Source: Trichoplax adhaerens (lineage: Eukaryota; Placozoa; Uniplacotomia; Trichoplacea; Trichoplacidae). Taken from it: a DNA stretch of 64,000 nucleotides. The notes under the pieces were generated by a model. It saw only the letters and a list, made by a program, of their open reading frames with translations, was not told the DNA's origin and did not search any database. The DNA is taken from positions 9,569,650 through 9,633,649 of the forward strand of contig NW_002060945.1 of NCBI RefSeq assembly GCF_000150275.1, given 5' to 3'. Shown one piece after another: positions 19,175 to 29,814 of the stretch; position 1 is the stretch's first letter, and each line of letters opens with the position of its first letter. The translations under genes and the position numbers were made by a program.

Positions 19175-21130
19175 CTATTCCAATTGATGATTAATTATCT
19201 TATTGTTTCGTTTTATCCTAGAAGTAGCGTTTTCAACAGATGTAGTCAGTCGGTCCAATTTACTGTTTTGAATATCAGATTCTGTGCCTAAACAAGTAGC
19301 TATATCTTTAATTTCACCTAGTAAGTTACCAAGTACACGAGCTTCTCCTCTCTGGTCCGAGCTCTAAAGCAATATACAATAAAGGTTTACGTTTGCTCAT
19401 CATATAACATGAGGAAAGGAATGACAGAAACAACCGAAAAGGCACGCGCTAGCAATAAAGACTGATTACTACAACACAGAATTATTCGTAAGCGAAAAAT
19501 CTGTGGAAATAGAATGCTGGTAGCAACAGTATCGTAAGCAATGATGAGCACATCAAAAAAGATAATTAATGTAGTTTTTTGCAAATTATCAACACCTCTT
19601 TAAAGGTACAGTAAGGGAATAATTAAAGTATCATTAAAGCTACTGAACTTTTATTAATAGTAAATTTAAAATTTGTATGCAATATTGTATAAGCACTACG
19701 GTATAAAGTATTGATTATCATTAAAATGAATAAATCTTGATGTGGATCACTGAATTACAAATGATTAGCCTTAACTCAGATATAGTCCATTTAGTATACG
19801 GATATATCCAAATTAATCTCTTCTATACATCAGTAAAATTGCAGTATGTGTAATAGAAGTACGCCTACGAGTACTGTAGGTGGACATCCCACAGTATTTT
19901 AGATCATGTAGAAAGTAGGGTGCTCGTACACAATAAAAGTCAAATCATCAGAAATGGATATGGCTATTAGAAAATTATAAAAAGTATTTCTATTAACACG
20001 TTAGTGAATCATTCTACCCAAGGTAAATTACTCATACACTTTCTATTGTAACTACATCATTAGATATAGTATCCATCGATGCAATCTATATTAACGAAAT
20101 CTACGCGTACAGTACAACGTTGAAAGCTGTTCCTAGCAGCTCGTTCCATCATAACCTTGCATGAATTACAGTATAATTAAAATATAATCTTTACAATATT
20201 GAATTATATACTCACCGACAAGACTTGTTGGTTGTGAATACCTTGTAGAAAACTCGAGTTGACAAGGTTTTCACGAATCGGAATCGATGGTGATTTTTTA
20301 CGAATATTGGCTACGATATTTGGCATATGCGCAGACATCAACTCAGCTTCAACTAATTCATCATTCGATACGTGCAATGAAAAGATTAATCTCCATAAAT
20401 TAATACGTTGTATGTTATCTAGTTGTGAAAAGAGTATTTCAACCGTTTTGCTCGCAGTTTTATCTAGATCTATAATGATTCTGTCTTGTAGAATACTTGA
20501 AACACCTTTACAATACATCTGATTATTGTCACTCTTGTAAAGAACAGCAATTTGGACGCAGTTAGATAACCGTTTGGTGTTGTCTTCAGTTACAATCCTG
20601 TCCTGCCTCGATCGTATAGGAAGCCAGGTAAAATATTCCAAGATCCTTTCAGAAATGGTAATTTTACTATGAACTTGGTCCGATTTGACACTCATTTGAT
20701 CAATTTGTTCTCCTTGTTTTTCTAGTAGTTGTGCAGAAATATTCATATTATCACGTATTTCTTGTACAGTAGATAAGATTGCTCGACTGTCATGACCAAC
20801 GTCATTATCGTCAGTTAATGTCGATTGGATTTTTTCTTCAAAAAAATGCAGAATAACATTCAACACCTGATGAAAGTTATCGAAAGATCCAAACCATAAT
20901 TTTCTACCATGATTACATTGAACACATATGACTGGGAATATAAAATACGAGAAACTATGATGGATAGAAGATATCTGATTGAAATCGATGCCACTTTCAT
21001 CCAGCCTGTCAGTTTGTTGTTGTGGCTGCCAGAGTAAAGAATCGATGTTAATCGTTAATAGAATCTTGAACCATTTCTTATTTGAAGTATTATAGTAACA
21101 ACCGTTGACCTGTATAACTTGCTTTTCCAT
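19175..21130 (-). CDS. SNAP47: SNAP47-like SNARE protein, 2 exons, 367 aa
   Basis: Exons: 21130-20216 (305 codons) and 19363-19175, joined in phase 0 across an 852-nt intron with a GTGAGT donor. The start is the first ATG after an in-frame stop directly upstream. Residues 1-105 form the N-terminal PH-like domain of SNAP47 (GRKLWFGSFDNFHQVLN corresponds to human HWFSSLRPSRNVVF). A Qb SNARE motif follows at about 118-165 (AILSTVQEIRDN, LLEKQGEQIDQM), then ERILEYFTWLPI as in vertebrate SNAP47 (LLTELESPAWWPF) and a middle region containing SAHMPNIVANI. The second exon encodes the Qc SNARE motif (LGNLLGEIKDIA, GTESDIQNSKLDRL) with the central-layer Gln. SNAP47 lacks palmitoylated cysteines in other animals and works on internal membranes; I see no Cys cluster here either. 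Confidence 0.85.
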
Positions 21131-23993
21131 CTTGCATGTTGTGTGCAATCAGAAAGATTCGATTCTATACTATTGGAATCCTGCGGCTTGGCCTTCATTA
21201 CCAGTGGCCCAAGATTGCAAGATGATGATCGGAATCGAATCCACCATGATGAAAACAGTTGAAATGACAACAGACTTCTGTACGTCTGTCTATCTATGAC
21301 GCACATCACTTTAAGCCCAGTGTACACTGTACAGTACATAATGATGTCACCGACAGTCATCCACTTCCTAGACTCCAGTATGATATTTCCAATGTTCAAC
21401 TATGACATTGTTTTTGCTCACACTTTACAATAACATACCGTATTGTTTACTAGTACAGTTAGAGTATGGGCCCAAGGGCAGCCATTGCAGTTGCAGCTCA
21501 AGAAAGCCAACATGAATCATGCTTGGATTGATAGACCATAATCCAGCTTAAACTTTTTCGACTCCAAATTAGGACTAATAATTTAATTAACTAATACAGT
21601 AAGCAACTACTATGATGTCTCTCCTTTACTGCGTACGTAATCCTTGATTACGGTAAGTGTTTACCGTAGTCAAAACACGATGCGAACATGATACGATTTT
21701 GACGCAGCTTACGAAAAGCGATCGAGGAAAGCAAAGTATGAAAGGTGGCCTAGAGTTAAAGAAGGACAGTTGTCGTAATACAAGAGCGCTTATGAATCAC
21801 ATAATCTAGCTCCAAGAAGCCAAGCTGGGACTACCTCTAGTAGTAATATATTGTATATGTTATATAACCAACTAATGACAGTGGCAAACTCTCAGGAGTC
21901 GCTGATGGAAGCACAGACTTTGGAGAATTTCCTCTTAGAAGTCCCTACGACATAAGATGAGCGCTGTGATAACATAAGAAAAGTGATCCCATATGCGTAT
22001 AATATAATATAATATATGAACTATTAAGGGGGCCGAGCGAGTTGAAGGATATTCGCAGTTGTTGCGCACAAGAAAGCGCTCATCAATTATAATATGATCT
22101 GGCTTTAAGGCTTGAGCCAAACTGGAGCTACCACTAGTAAATTAAGTTAATCAATATTGATCCCAAGTTTCTCTTTTAGTACTGCAGTTAGTCCCGATAA
22201 AAGGGTTTATCGTAGTCATATAATATGATAGAAGAGCTTTGACGATTCAAGAAAAGACATCATATAGTAAATAAGCTACTGTATAAGGGAAGCCGAAAGT
22301 TTGAAGAGCTGTAACGTCAGCTCAAATCGTTGGCAAAGTAATGTTACTGTTTCAGCTTTTCGCCGCGATTTTCTGCTTATTTTACTATATTATAAACAAA
22401 TTTCTAGAGAGCATTGCAGAGATATCGCCGGCCGTGCGTGGCATCGGAAACTGCTAATTACTATTACTTTTGAAGTACAGTAGTGATCGTATTTAGAGCT
22501 ATGGGAAAATATCGTTCTACGGCCTTACAAATGGACAAGTCACTTACTGCAGTGTTATAAACATTGCAATCTTCCATGGACAGTGCACTAGAAGAAAACC
22601 GCATCCTTCTAGTGGTCCATAAATCTGCTTTTGTTATAGGATGAGGCAATATAAATAGCATGCTAAAATAAAAGAGGTAGAAAATTCTGATCAGTTTTAT
22701 CTTATAAGGAACTGTTTATTTTTAAAACTCTTTTCCCAGCAAATACTACTGAATCAGCTGAATAGGAAGTTGATATACATATGTACATATAGTTGACAGA
22801 AACTAATACTAATGTGAATACTGCTAGAGGGACTACTCAAGAAGAGAAACTACGAAAGAGGAACGGGACATACAGTAACTATTTTGGAAAGCACCGATTT
22901 TAAGAACACTATATAGTACTGTATTGTGACCATACTCAGTTTCGAGTGATCTTGTCAACTAAAACTACTTGCAATTCCTCGCAGCCCGCAGTATTATTTT
23001 TGTTATTCTTTAGCTTTAATCCTTTTTTATAGCTAACTGATTTAATTGGATATTGCAATGGATTAAGTGAATGAAGTTATTTTCCCTACATTCTTCACTC
23101 ACTTGCGACCTAGAAATGGTTGAGCATTGATATTACAGTGCGCAGTATTGAGATTTTTTCTTTGTGTAACGACACCTTTTCACTTTGCAGGAGTGATGGC
23201 CGGAATTAGAGAGGATGATGGATTAATATTTGCACAATAAAAGTGCATCACTTTACGAATTTAGGCGACTATTAATGAGAGCCTTACTATGAAAAGGGTT
23301 GAAAACATTTTACTGATACCTGTAGATGCTGATCAGAGAGATATTTTATCATGGTAAAAGGCAGCCCTCCAGCCTCTACGGTTAGAACAACCGATCATGA
23401 AACTCCTCCAGCATAAAATGACAGCATTTAACGGTGATACTGTTTAGGAACTTTGGTATTTTAATTTAACTTACTGTAAATAAAAGAAGTGCCCATCTAC
23501 AGTACTGTCGTTTGTGCTACCATCGAGGTGCGAAAGGAAATCCTCCAACCCCTATGGCTAATACAGCAATTTACAAGACGAGTCTGCGCCAGGAAATTTA
23601 TAGAGTTGGAATTTTTTTATACCTACTACCGTTTATGGTTATCCATCATTTCCTTATTTACTACAGAAACAGTAGTGGATTAGTAAATATACAATAGTAT
23701 TAGAAGTAATATTAAAATCGGCTTAATTTAGTTTATACTTACATACAGGTATACTGTACTGACAGCTGGCTGACAGTGACATACTGAAATACTGTAAAGC
23801 CAACCATCACGATTAGGGTGGTAGCTAAAATGAAATATGGTATAGTGCAGATACATAAATGATAAAATCAATTGCACGTTGCATAAATTAAACCCTGTCC
23901 TGGTGCAATATATCATAACTAGAACAATTAATTAATATTGTATTTTTTTATGCCAGCCACCTACCTTGACAACTGCTCGCTCATATACCGTAG
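21131..23993. other. Intergenic stretch without a recognised gene
   Basis: 2.9 kb. The first 210 nt should hold the SNAP47 promoter and include a GTAC palindrome at 21320-21338 (TGTACACTGTACAGTAC). Between about 21500 and 22300 there are three diverged, related segments (see repeat entry). The remaining short open frames lack domain resemblance. The CAACAAC at 23994 follows an AG that could be a splice acceptor for the next gene, so a first exon of that gene may be hidden here. Confidence 0.3.
21500..22290. repeat. Diverged dispersed repeat, about three copies
   Basis: By eye, three segments share an order of short words: caagaaagc, a TCAT..ATAAT..AT-rich stretch, then aagccaagctgg/gagccaaactgg, then CTACC(A/T)CTAGTA, and further on TTTATCGTAGTCA or TTTACCGTAGTCA followed by a TTTTGACG/CTTTGACG word. 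Starts are near 21500, 21785 and 22065. Identity looks like roughly two thirds, so this could be an old duplication or a decayed element. It needs a self-alignment. Confidence 0.25.
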
Positions 23994-25381
23994 CAACAAC
24001 ACTATCGTACCTTTACTGGCTTGCCAAGATTGGCTGATTGTATCTTTGTGGTGACCTTCGTATCTTTATGCGTATTCATCAGATATAATATTTTGAAAAA
24101 ATTCGATCCTTTTATGGCCAGGACAAATCCTCGTAATACTGTTTCAAGCACACATCACGATGAGGTTAATGCCAATTCAAATAAAGTCTTGATGCCGGTT
24201 TCTGATCATGGCCCCAATTCACCTGCAGTTTCGTACTGGGGCCGATTTACGTTATTCAATCAATTTAGGCTTTTGGAAAATTTTAATTTATTGCGATGCT
24301 TATCCGTAATCGAGGTGAAATTCAATCGCCACACTTATAGAAGTGTTGATGAATTAATACTAGTTCAAAGGCAACCTTTACATGAAGAAAACAAGATTGT
24401 TATGCCTGTGTTGCCTAATCAGCAAGCAATTCAAGAGCAGAGTATGTGCAATGCCATTACAGATCATGAGAATACATATCCAGTTGGACAAGAAGAGAAT
24501 GATCAAGTGAATCGAATGAACGCGAATAGTGAACGAAAAGGAACTGTGCTGGATAAATCGGCTCAATCTGCAGACTTACCATTATCATTCAATTCGATGA
24601 TAGATGATAATCGAGATTGGCCTTATTTGACCGACGAATGTACTTGCATGTTACTTCGAATTCCACTACATCAAAGAAATAAAAGTGGAGCCACTTATCA
24701 CTCTAGATATTGCCCTTACAATAGAAACATTCGCAAAAACACTGAACGCAAATTAACCGTTCGAACCTATCTTAAATCTGCACTTAGGTTTATATGTATG
24801 ATTACTTCAACGAGTATCTTGTTGGCAATGCTGTTTTACATCTTGGTCATCCTTTGCTACCTGAGTGAGCAAGGTGAGTCTATGACTGTATGCTATCATT
24901 GATAATGAATTCATATATAATCTTAGTAACTTTTGACCAATGCAAAGTTTTTTGGTGCACGTTCTCTACAGATTTATATGATGGCAGAGATGATGTCAAC
25001 GTTGTCTTACCTTCAATTGTTGCAATAATTTGTGGTATGTGCAGTTTCAATTCTATTTAAAAATTCATTGCTTAGCCTAGGCAATGTTGCAATGATCAAT
25101 TTTCGATATAATACATAATATAGTATACTTGCTAGATGATTTCGTGATTTTTATAATAGTGCACATACTTTACCCACTTGTGTACTTGCTGTAGTCAATT
25201 TCCATCCATTTATTTATTACTGATTGATCTGGTAGACATTATTGGATATTCTGGGTCTGCTGCCCTGGCAAGCCTATTTGTCTGTATTGGATGTTTATTC
25301 CTATGGATCATTTCAGGCAACGACAGGTCTTTACTTACCATTGAATCACGCAACTATCATCCTTTCTTGCTATCTTGTTAA
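23994..25381 (+). CDS. Unassigned multi-pass membrane protein, 3 visible exons
   Basis: Exons: 23994-24873, 24972-25034, 25236-25381 (stop TAA), joined in phase 1 both times with donors GTGAGT and GTATGT. The frame opens at 23994 after a TAG that may be part of a splice acceptor; the first ATG in frame is at 24114. Starting at 24114 would lose the first predicted membrane helix (LADCIFVVTFVSLCVFIRYN), so an upstream exon is likely. A long hydrophilic segment rich in Asn, Gln and Ser follows, with a CTC motif and a HSRYCPYNR segment, then a helix (ICMITSTSILLAMLFYILVI), a short loop DLYDGRDDVNVVLPS and a final hydrophobic stretch of two possible helices containing CDIIGYSGSAALASLFVC. I do not recognise the family. 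The loop-helix with Pro and Asp faintly recalls the MgtE/SLC41 type but the spacing differs. Confidence 0.5.
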
Positions 25382-27601
25382 TATATGACATCTCAGTAGA
25401 ATATCTACGATAGGACTAGGTGGTTTACAATAGCATTAGGTTATAAATAAATATGCTACTTGATAGTAATGAAGATCGACAAAGTACTTTATCCAGTCAT
25501 GTCAAAACATTTGATAGGGCACTGGATGACGAGCCATAGACTGCTAGACCAGTGCTGTTTCTTGCAGCCCATGGACGAATTAAGCTGACTCTAATCTACT
25601 TAGATTTTACTAATGAACATATTGCAAGAACGTAAATTATAGTTTTGCTCATGTTCTTGCTATTTGCTACGATATTGCGGCAAGCATTAAGATGCATCAA
25701 TGGGCTTATTATTATTATTTGCCCAAACGTGATTTCTTGCTCTAGTAAGAGTACAGTATGCCATTCACTATGCAACACAGCATTGGCTAGGTTGTGACAA
25801 AATAGGTGCTTCATTTGTATTATTGCAGTATTTGCATCTTGATAATAGTACATGCATAAATCGGCAATTTGCTAATGCGCGTATGTTTATTACTCATATT
25901 CAATAAACATATTGCAGACTTCTTAATTATTAATATGTCGTTTTACTTACATTGGTCAAGGCAGTCCAAAGTCAATAATTTAAAGCTTCGCTCTTGATAT
26001 GATTTATCCTCTGAGAGAAATGCTATTGGTTTGGTTACCATCCATTCGATGACAGGCTTAGAAAGTGAATACTAAATAACGACATTTAACCGATGATCCA
26101 ATTGATTTGTTGTTCGATATACAAAAATTAACAGCTATTTTCGGTATTTAAAATGCCTTCTAAAACATTGGTATTAAACCAGGTATTATATTGTCGCTGA
26201 TTAAGTACGGGACTGGATTATTCGTTACAAAAATCTTGACCCAAAATTTTGCTAAAAAGCTAACATTTTGGATGAACAATGTAATAAATATTTCATGAGA
26301 CTAAGTCGAAGGTCTTAAATTGTAAGCAGAATGCATTTGCTACCATTTTATGATTACAGTATTGCAGATCGATTCCAAAAACATATCTTAATTCTTATAC
26401 TGTACAATTCAGCTTTAGGATTTTGATGAATTCTACTTAACAGTTCATATTCATAACTTGAAGTATTACATTATCGACCTTAAGAATACTAAGAAATTGT
26501 TGGTACAAAATCGTCATAAATTGTAAAGACGTAAGAATATAAGCTCATCGTATCAACTTTCTTAGTTACAGCTTCTGTAAAACATTAAGAGAAAACGATA
26601 TAAATGCGACAAATACTAAAATTATGATTGCTATAACAACTCTATACATTACATCTCTACGCTAATAAAGTCGAATACTTTTGTATTTGGGTTTTGCTGC
26701 GAAGTAGCAAGAATTAACTAACTACGAATAAATCGTAGTATGACTCTTTTGTTATCTAAATTAATTATCCAGTATTGTAGTCGATTTCAGAAGATAGTAC
26801 AACGGACGCAAGCAAATATAATTTCGATTATTTTGACTTTTGCCAATAGTTTATTGAGAGTTAACTTGATCGGCAGTAGGTAGATTTGATTACACGTGTC
26901 TAAAAGTAGTCTTTTAACTAGATTGTACAGTATATCTAGCAGATCAATAATGATTCGGAATTGGTTACAATAAGTAAAAATGATTCAACACGTACATTTG
27001 TATTAGTTCTGTTCCATCCTTTGACAAGAATCTTTTACGTCAATTTTTTACTCATCTTTAAGTATATGTGCGTAATGGAACAATTAGATCTAGGCTACAA
27101 TAATATGATGTTAAAATTTGCAATTACAGTTCAGTAAGTATTTACCCAAAGGAATACAAAACATGTACTGTAAGGGTAAAATAGATGATATATTATTATA
27201 CATTTGTTTGTACGATTGTACTGTTAAAGTAGGAAAATTGTAGGGGATCAAGGAATATATACTACATGATAACTGGTTACTAATGGAAGATGTTTAAAAC
27301 TAGTTGTGGTAAAACTCACTGCTATTTGTCTAATATACATAGACAATTCCAATATTGCACGTATGAAATTTCTCCGGTGAGAGACGCGTCTCGTAAAAGT
27401 ATAACTTATCGATAAAATAGGATAAAGCAATATATTTTTACATGATGATTGAAGATAGATTAAAGCATCACTGACATGTATGCATGCCAATTAATTATGC
27501 ATCATCAGTACTTATCATCATTGAATGATTGAATTGCATGGTACAGAAAGAACAACAGGATCAGGTCATCTCCATTTCCCAAAGTTCATTACTAGTTGAT
27601 T
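25382..27601. other. Intergenic stretch, no gene seen
   Basis: 2.2 kb, AT-rich, containing the 3' flanks of the membrane-protein gene (+) and PYM1 (-). Only short open frames without ATG support or family resemblance; no repeat array noticed. Confidence 0.35.
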
Positions 27602-28150
27602 CTATAAGCCCGCTAATTCCTTCTGTAATTGCGCTTTCTTGCTTACTTTAGCAGCTTGTTCCGCGTTGAGCTCTTTGATTTCACCACTGTCAAGCTTTTC
27701 CTGTAATTCCCTAATTTGGCGTAATTTTTTTTGAATATTTCTCTTCCTACTATCCGATAGTTGACTATGATCAGGCGTAGGTTTATTCCATTCGTCGGTG
27801 CTAGTAGGTTGATTTCCGATAGTGCATTTTTCTAACTTGTCGGCGGCATTTTGGACATTATCATGGCTTGCAGGGGAAGGCTGATTTTTCAACTGTTTCT
27901 TTAATTTTCGTTGTTCATTTTTCTTTTGAGCTTTACTCTTGGCTTTGGAAGATTCCGTTGTGTCTACAACTAGGCCTGGAGGCATGGATGAGCTCTGATT
28001 CTTAACTATCTTTTTACCAATACTTTCATAGGTGGCCATTTCATCCTGTGGCACATAACCTTCTTTGACCTTTCGCTCTTTCCTCCAAGTGCCATCGGGT
28101 CTTTTCGTAGCCGGAATACTATATGCCGATTTCTCATTACTCGTTGCCAT
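27602..28150 (-). CDS. PYM1: PYM1 (partner of Y14 and Mago), intronless, 182 aa
   Basis: A single uninterrupted frame with ATG at 28150. The N-terminal motif PATKRPDGTWRKERKVKEG followed by YVPQDEMATYES is the Mago-Y14 binding region of PYM/WIBG (human TQRPDGTWRKQRRVKEG, YVPQEEVPVYEN). The middle is Lys/Gln-rich (KAQKKNEQRKLKKQLKN) and the C-terminus is a coiled coil (KKLRQIRELQEKLDSGEIK) like the human KKLRQVEELQQRIQAGEV segment. PYM binds the small ribosomal subunit and removes exon-junction complexes from mRNA in the cytoplasm. The length is near the human 204 aa. The absence of introns contrasts with most neighbours. It is divergent from CUL2, with the repeat array between them. Confidence 0.93.
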   Translation of the reverse strand: MATSNEKSAYSIPATKRPDGTWRKERKVKEGYVPQDEMATYESIGKKIVKNQSSSMPPGLVVDTTESSKAKSKAQKKNEQRKLKKQLKNQPSPASHDNVQNAADKLEKCTIGNQPTSTDEWNKPTPDHSQLSDSRKRNIQKKLRQIRELQEKLDSGEIKELNAEQAAKVSKKAQLQKELAGL

Positions 28151-28729
28151 GATTCAAAATAAGCCTATTTCTACTCATCAAATGATATTATAAGAAGAAA
28201 AAGTGATAATGATCCTCTACTTGCTTGAGCTATGTTGATTTTCCAACCGATTTGCAGTTTGCAGGTGTTGGTTGAATGAGGGTTAAAATGCTTGAAGCCC
28301 AGTACAGTAGTTACACTGTGCAGTGTGCACTGTACACTGTACGCGCGTACTGTACTCTACAGTGTACAGTACTATAGTTTCTTTTTTGACTGTACAGTAC
28401 AGTAGTAGTACAATACTGTAACCATGAACGAGAGATCTCTCTCTAGTAGTGCTGGAATTCCTGGGTCGAAATGAGCGATCGAGCGGCGATTTCTCGATTT
28501 CCAGTAGCCATGAAACTGTACCCAATACAGTACTGTGTGTTGAAAGAGTCTTCAATGTCACATACAGTACAGACTGTATGTGCTAAGCACGTACTATAAA
28601 ACTCCGTCAAAGCCGTAGAGGTAAGTAAGAAGAAGAATTAGAGTCCGAAAACTGCCTTCATGTTCAGAGCTGTTGGAACTGTACTACAGTACAGTATACT
28701 GTAGAGTCCAGTACGTTGTACAGTACAGT

Positions 28730-29440
28730 ACCGGACCACCAGAAGGAGGCCCAAGTGGTCCGGATCTGTCCAGTGGTCCAAGCTGTTGAAACTGTACTAC
28801 AGACAGTACAGTACAGTATTCCAGTTGTACAGTACTAGACTGGAATGCAAATTACACGGTCTACACTCTACAGTACTGTAGGCACGGACCGCCAGAAGGA
28901 GGCCCAAGTGGTCCAAGCTGTTGAAACTGTACAGTACTGTACAGTATTCCAGCTGTGTAGTACTGTACAGTTTCAACAGCTTGGACCACTGAACAGACCG
29001 GTTAAGTGCCCATACGCAATTCCAGCAGGCACGGATCACCAGAAGGACGCCCAAGTGGTCCAAGCTGTTAAAACTGTACTGTCTACTGGACTGGAATGCA
29101 ATTTACTGCAGGCACGGACCACCAGAAGGAGGCCCAAGAGGTCCAAGGTCTGTCCAGTGTTCCAAGCCGTTGAAACAGTACAGTTATTCCTGCAGGCACG
29201 GACCACTAGAAGGACGCCCAAGGTCTGTCCAGTGGTCCTAGCTGTTGAAACTGTACTTATTAGTGTACTGTACTACAGTACAATATTCCAGGCACGGACC
29301 ACCAGAAGGAGGCCCAAGTGGTCCAAGCCGTTGAAACAGTTCAGTTGTTCCAGTCCAGTACAGCGTACTGGACTGGAATGCAATTTCCAGCAGGCACGGA
29401 CCACCAGAAGGACGTCCAAGTGGTCCATGGTCTAGTCTCC
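28730..29440. repeat. Degenerate hairpin-bearing repeat array, about 7 units
   Basis: Seven recognisable units begin near 28733, 28877, 29034, 29115, 29199, 29296 and 29397. The core is GGACCACCAGAAGGAGGCCC followed by AAGTGGTCC, then AAGCTGTTGAAACTGTAC or AAGCCGTTGAAACAGT. Between units lie GTAC palindromes, ATTCCAG and TGGAATGCAATT. Within the core, GGACCAC can pair with GTGGTCC around a loop of about 15 nt; in the first unit the stem extends to CCGGACCAC/GTGGTCCGG. Units vary in length (about 80-155 nt), so this is not a clean satellite. A 196-codon plus-strand open frame (28845-29435) with ATG runs through it but is built only of the repeat. Confidence 0.75.
28905..28996. repeat. Inverted pair of repeat units (long hairpin)
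   Basis: Inside the array, AGTGGTCCAAGCTGTTGAAA followed by CTGTACAGTA (about 28906-28935) is followed by an inverted copy TACTGTACAG then TTTCAACAGCTTGGACCACT (about 28961-28990). The arms are about 30 nt and appear perfectly complementary, with a loop of about 25 nt. This is the only unit seen in reverse orientation. Confidence 0.7.
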
Positions 29441-29814
29441 ACCGTCTGTCACAGTACTGTAGTTGTCCATGGTACAGTACAATGCACCCTACATCACCGC
29501 TGGGAATACTGCAGTATACTGTACGGAACAGCGGGTTGATCTTGTATGCAATCCCCTGCCCATTTGTACACTGTACTGGTAAAGTGGATATTGCCCATTT
29601 CGTCTTGCTATGGGTAATGGAGTCTTGGCTGCCATCATAGTTACTCGCTCAAAGCCTCATCATCACTTACCTAACTTACTGTTCATGTAATCTTACAAAC
29701 AACATTTTCGTGCCTTCAACAATTCAAAAAGTGGAGAACAATATCGTAGTCAAGATTTCAATTATTACTTCTATCTTAAGGCAATAACGCGGATTGTTGA
29801 GTAATCCAAGCAAA

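Larger units (their letters stand above)
28151..29814. promoter_or_regulatory. Divergent intergenic region, PYM1 / CUL2
   Basis: 1.66 kb between the two start codons. It contains dense GTAC palindromes at 28301-28425 (for example GTACAGTAGT, ACTGTACACTGTAC, CTGTACAGTACAG), at 28565-28575 and 28680-28730, and the repeat array at 28730-29440. The last 300 nt before CUL2 look like ordinary flank. Confidence 0.5.

Noticed and set aside
24972-25381. MgtE/SLC41-type magnesium transporter for the end of the membrane-protein gene
   Set aside because: A Pro and an Asp in a helix after an acidic loop recall that family, but spacing is off by one and the other helices and the basic N-terminal domains are missing.
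28845-29435. 196-codon plus-strand open frame starting with ATG
   Set aside because: It is composed entirely of the degenerate repeat units; the repeated QARTTRR and QAVETV phrases come from the DNA repeat, units shift frame, and there is no domain.
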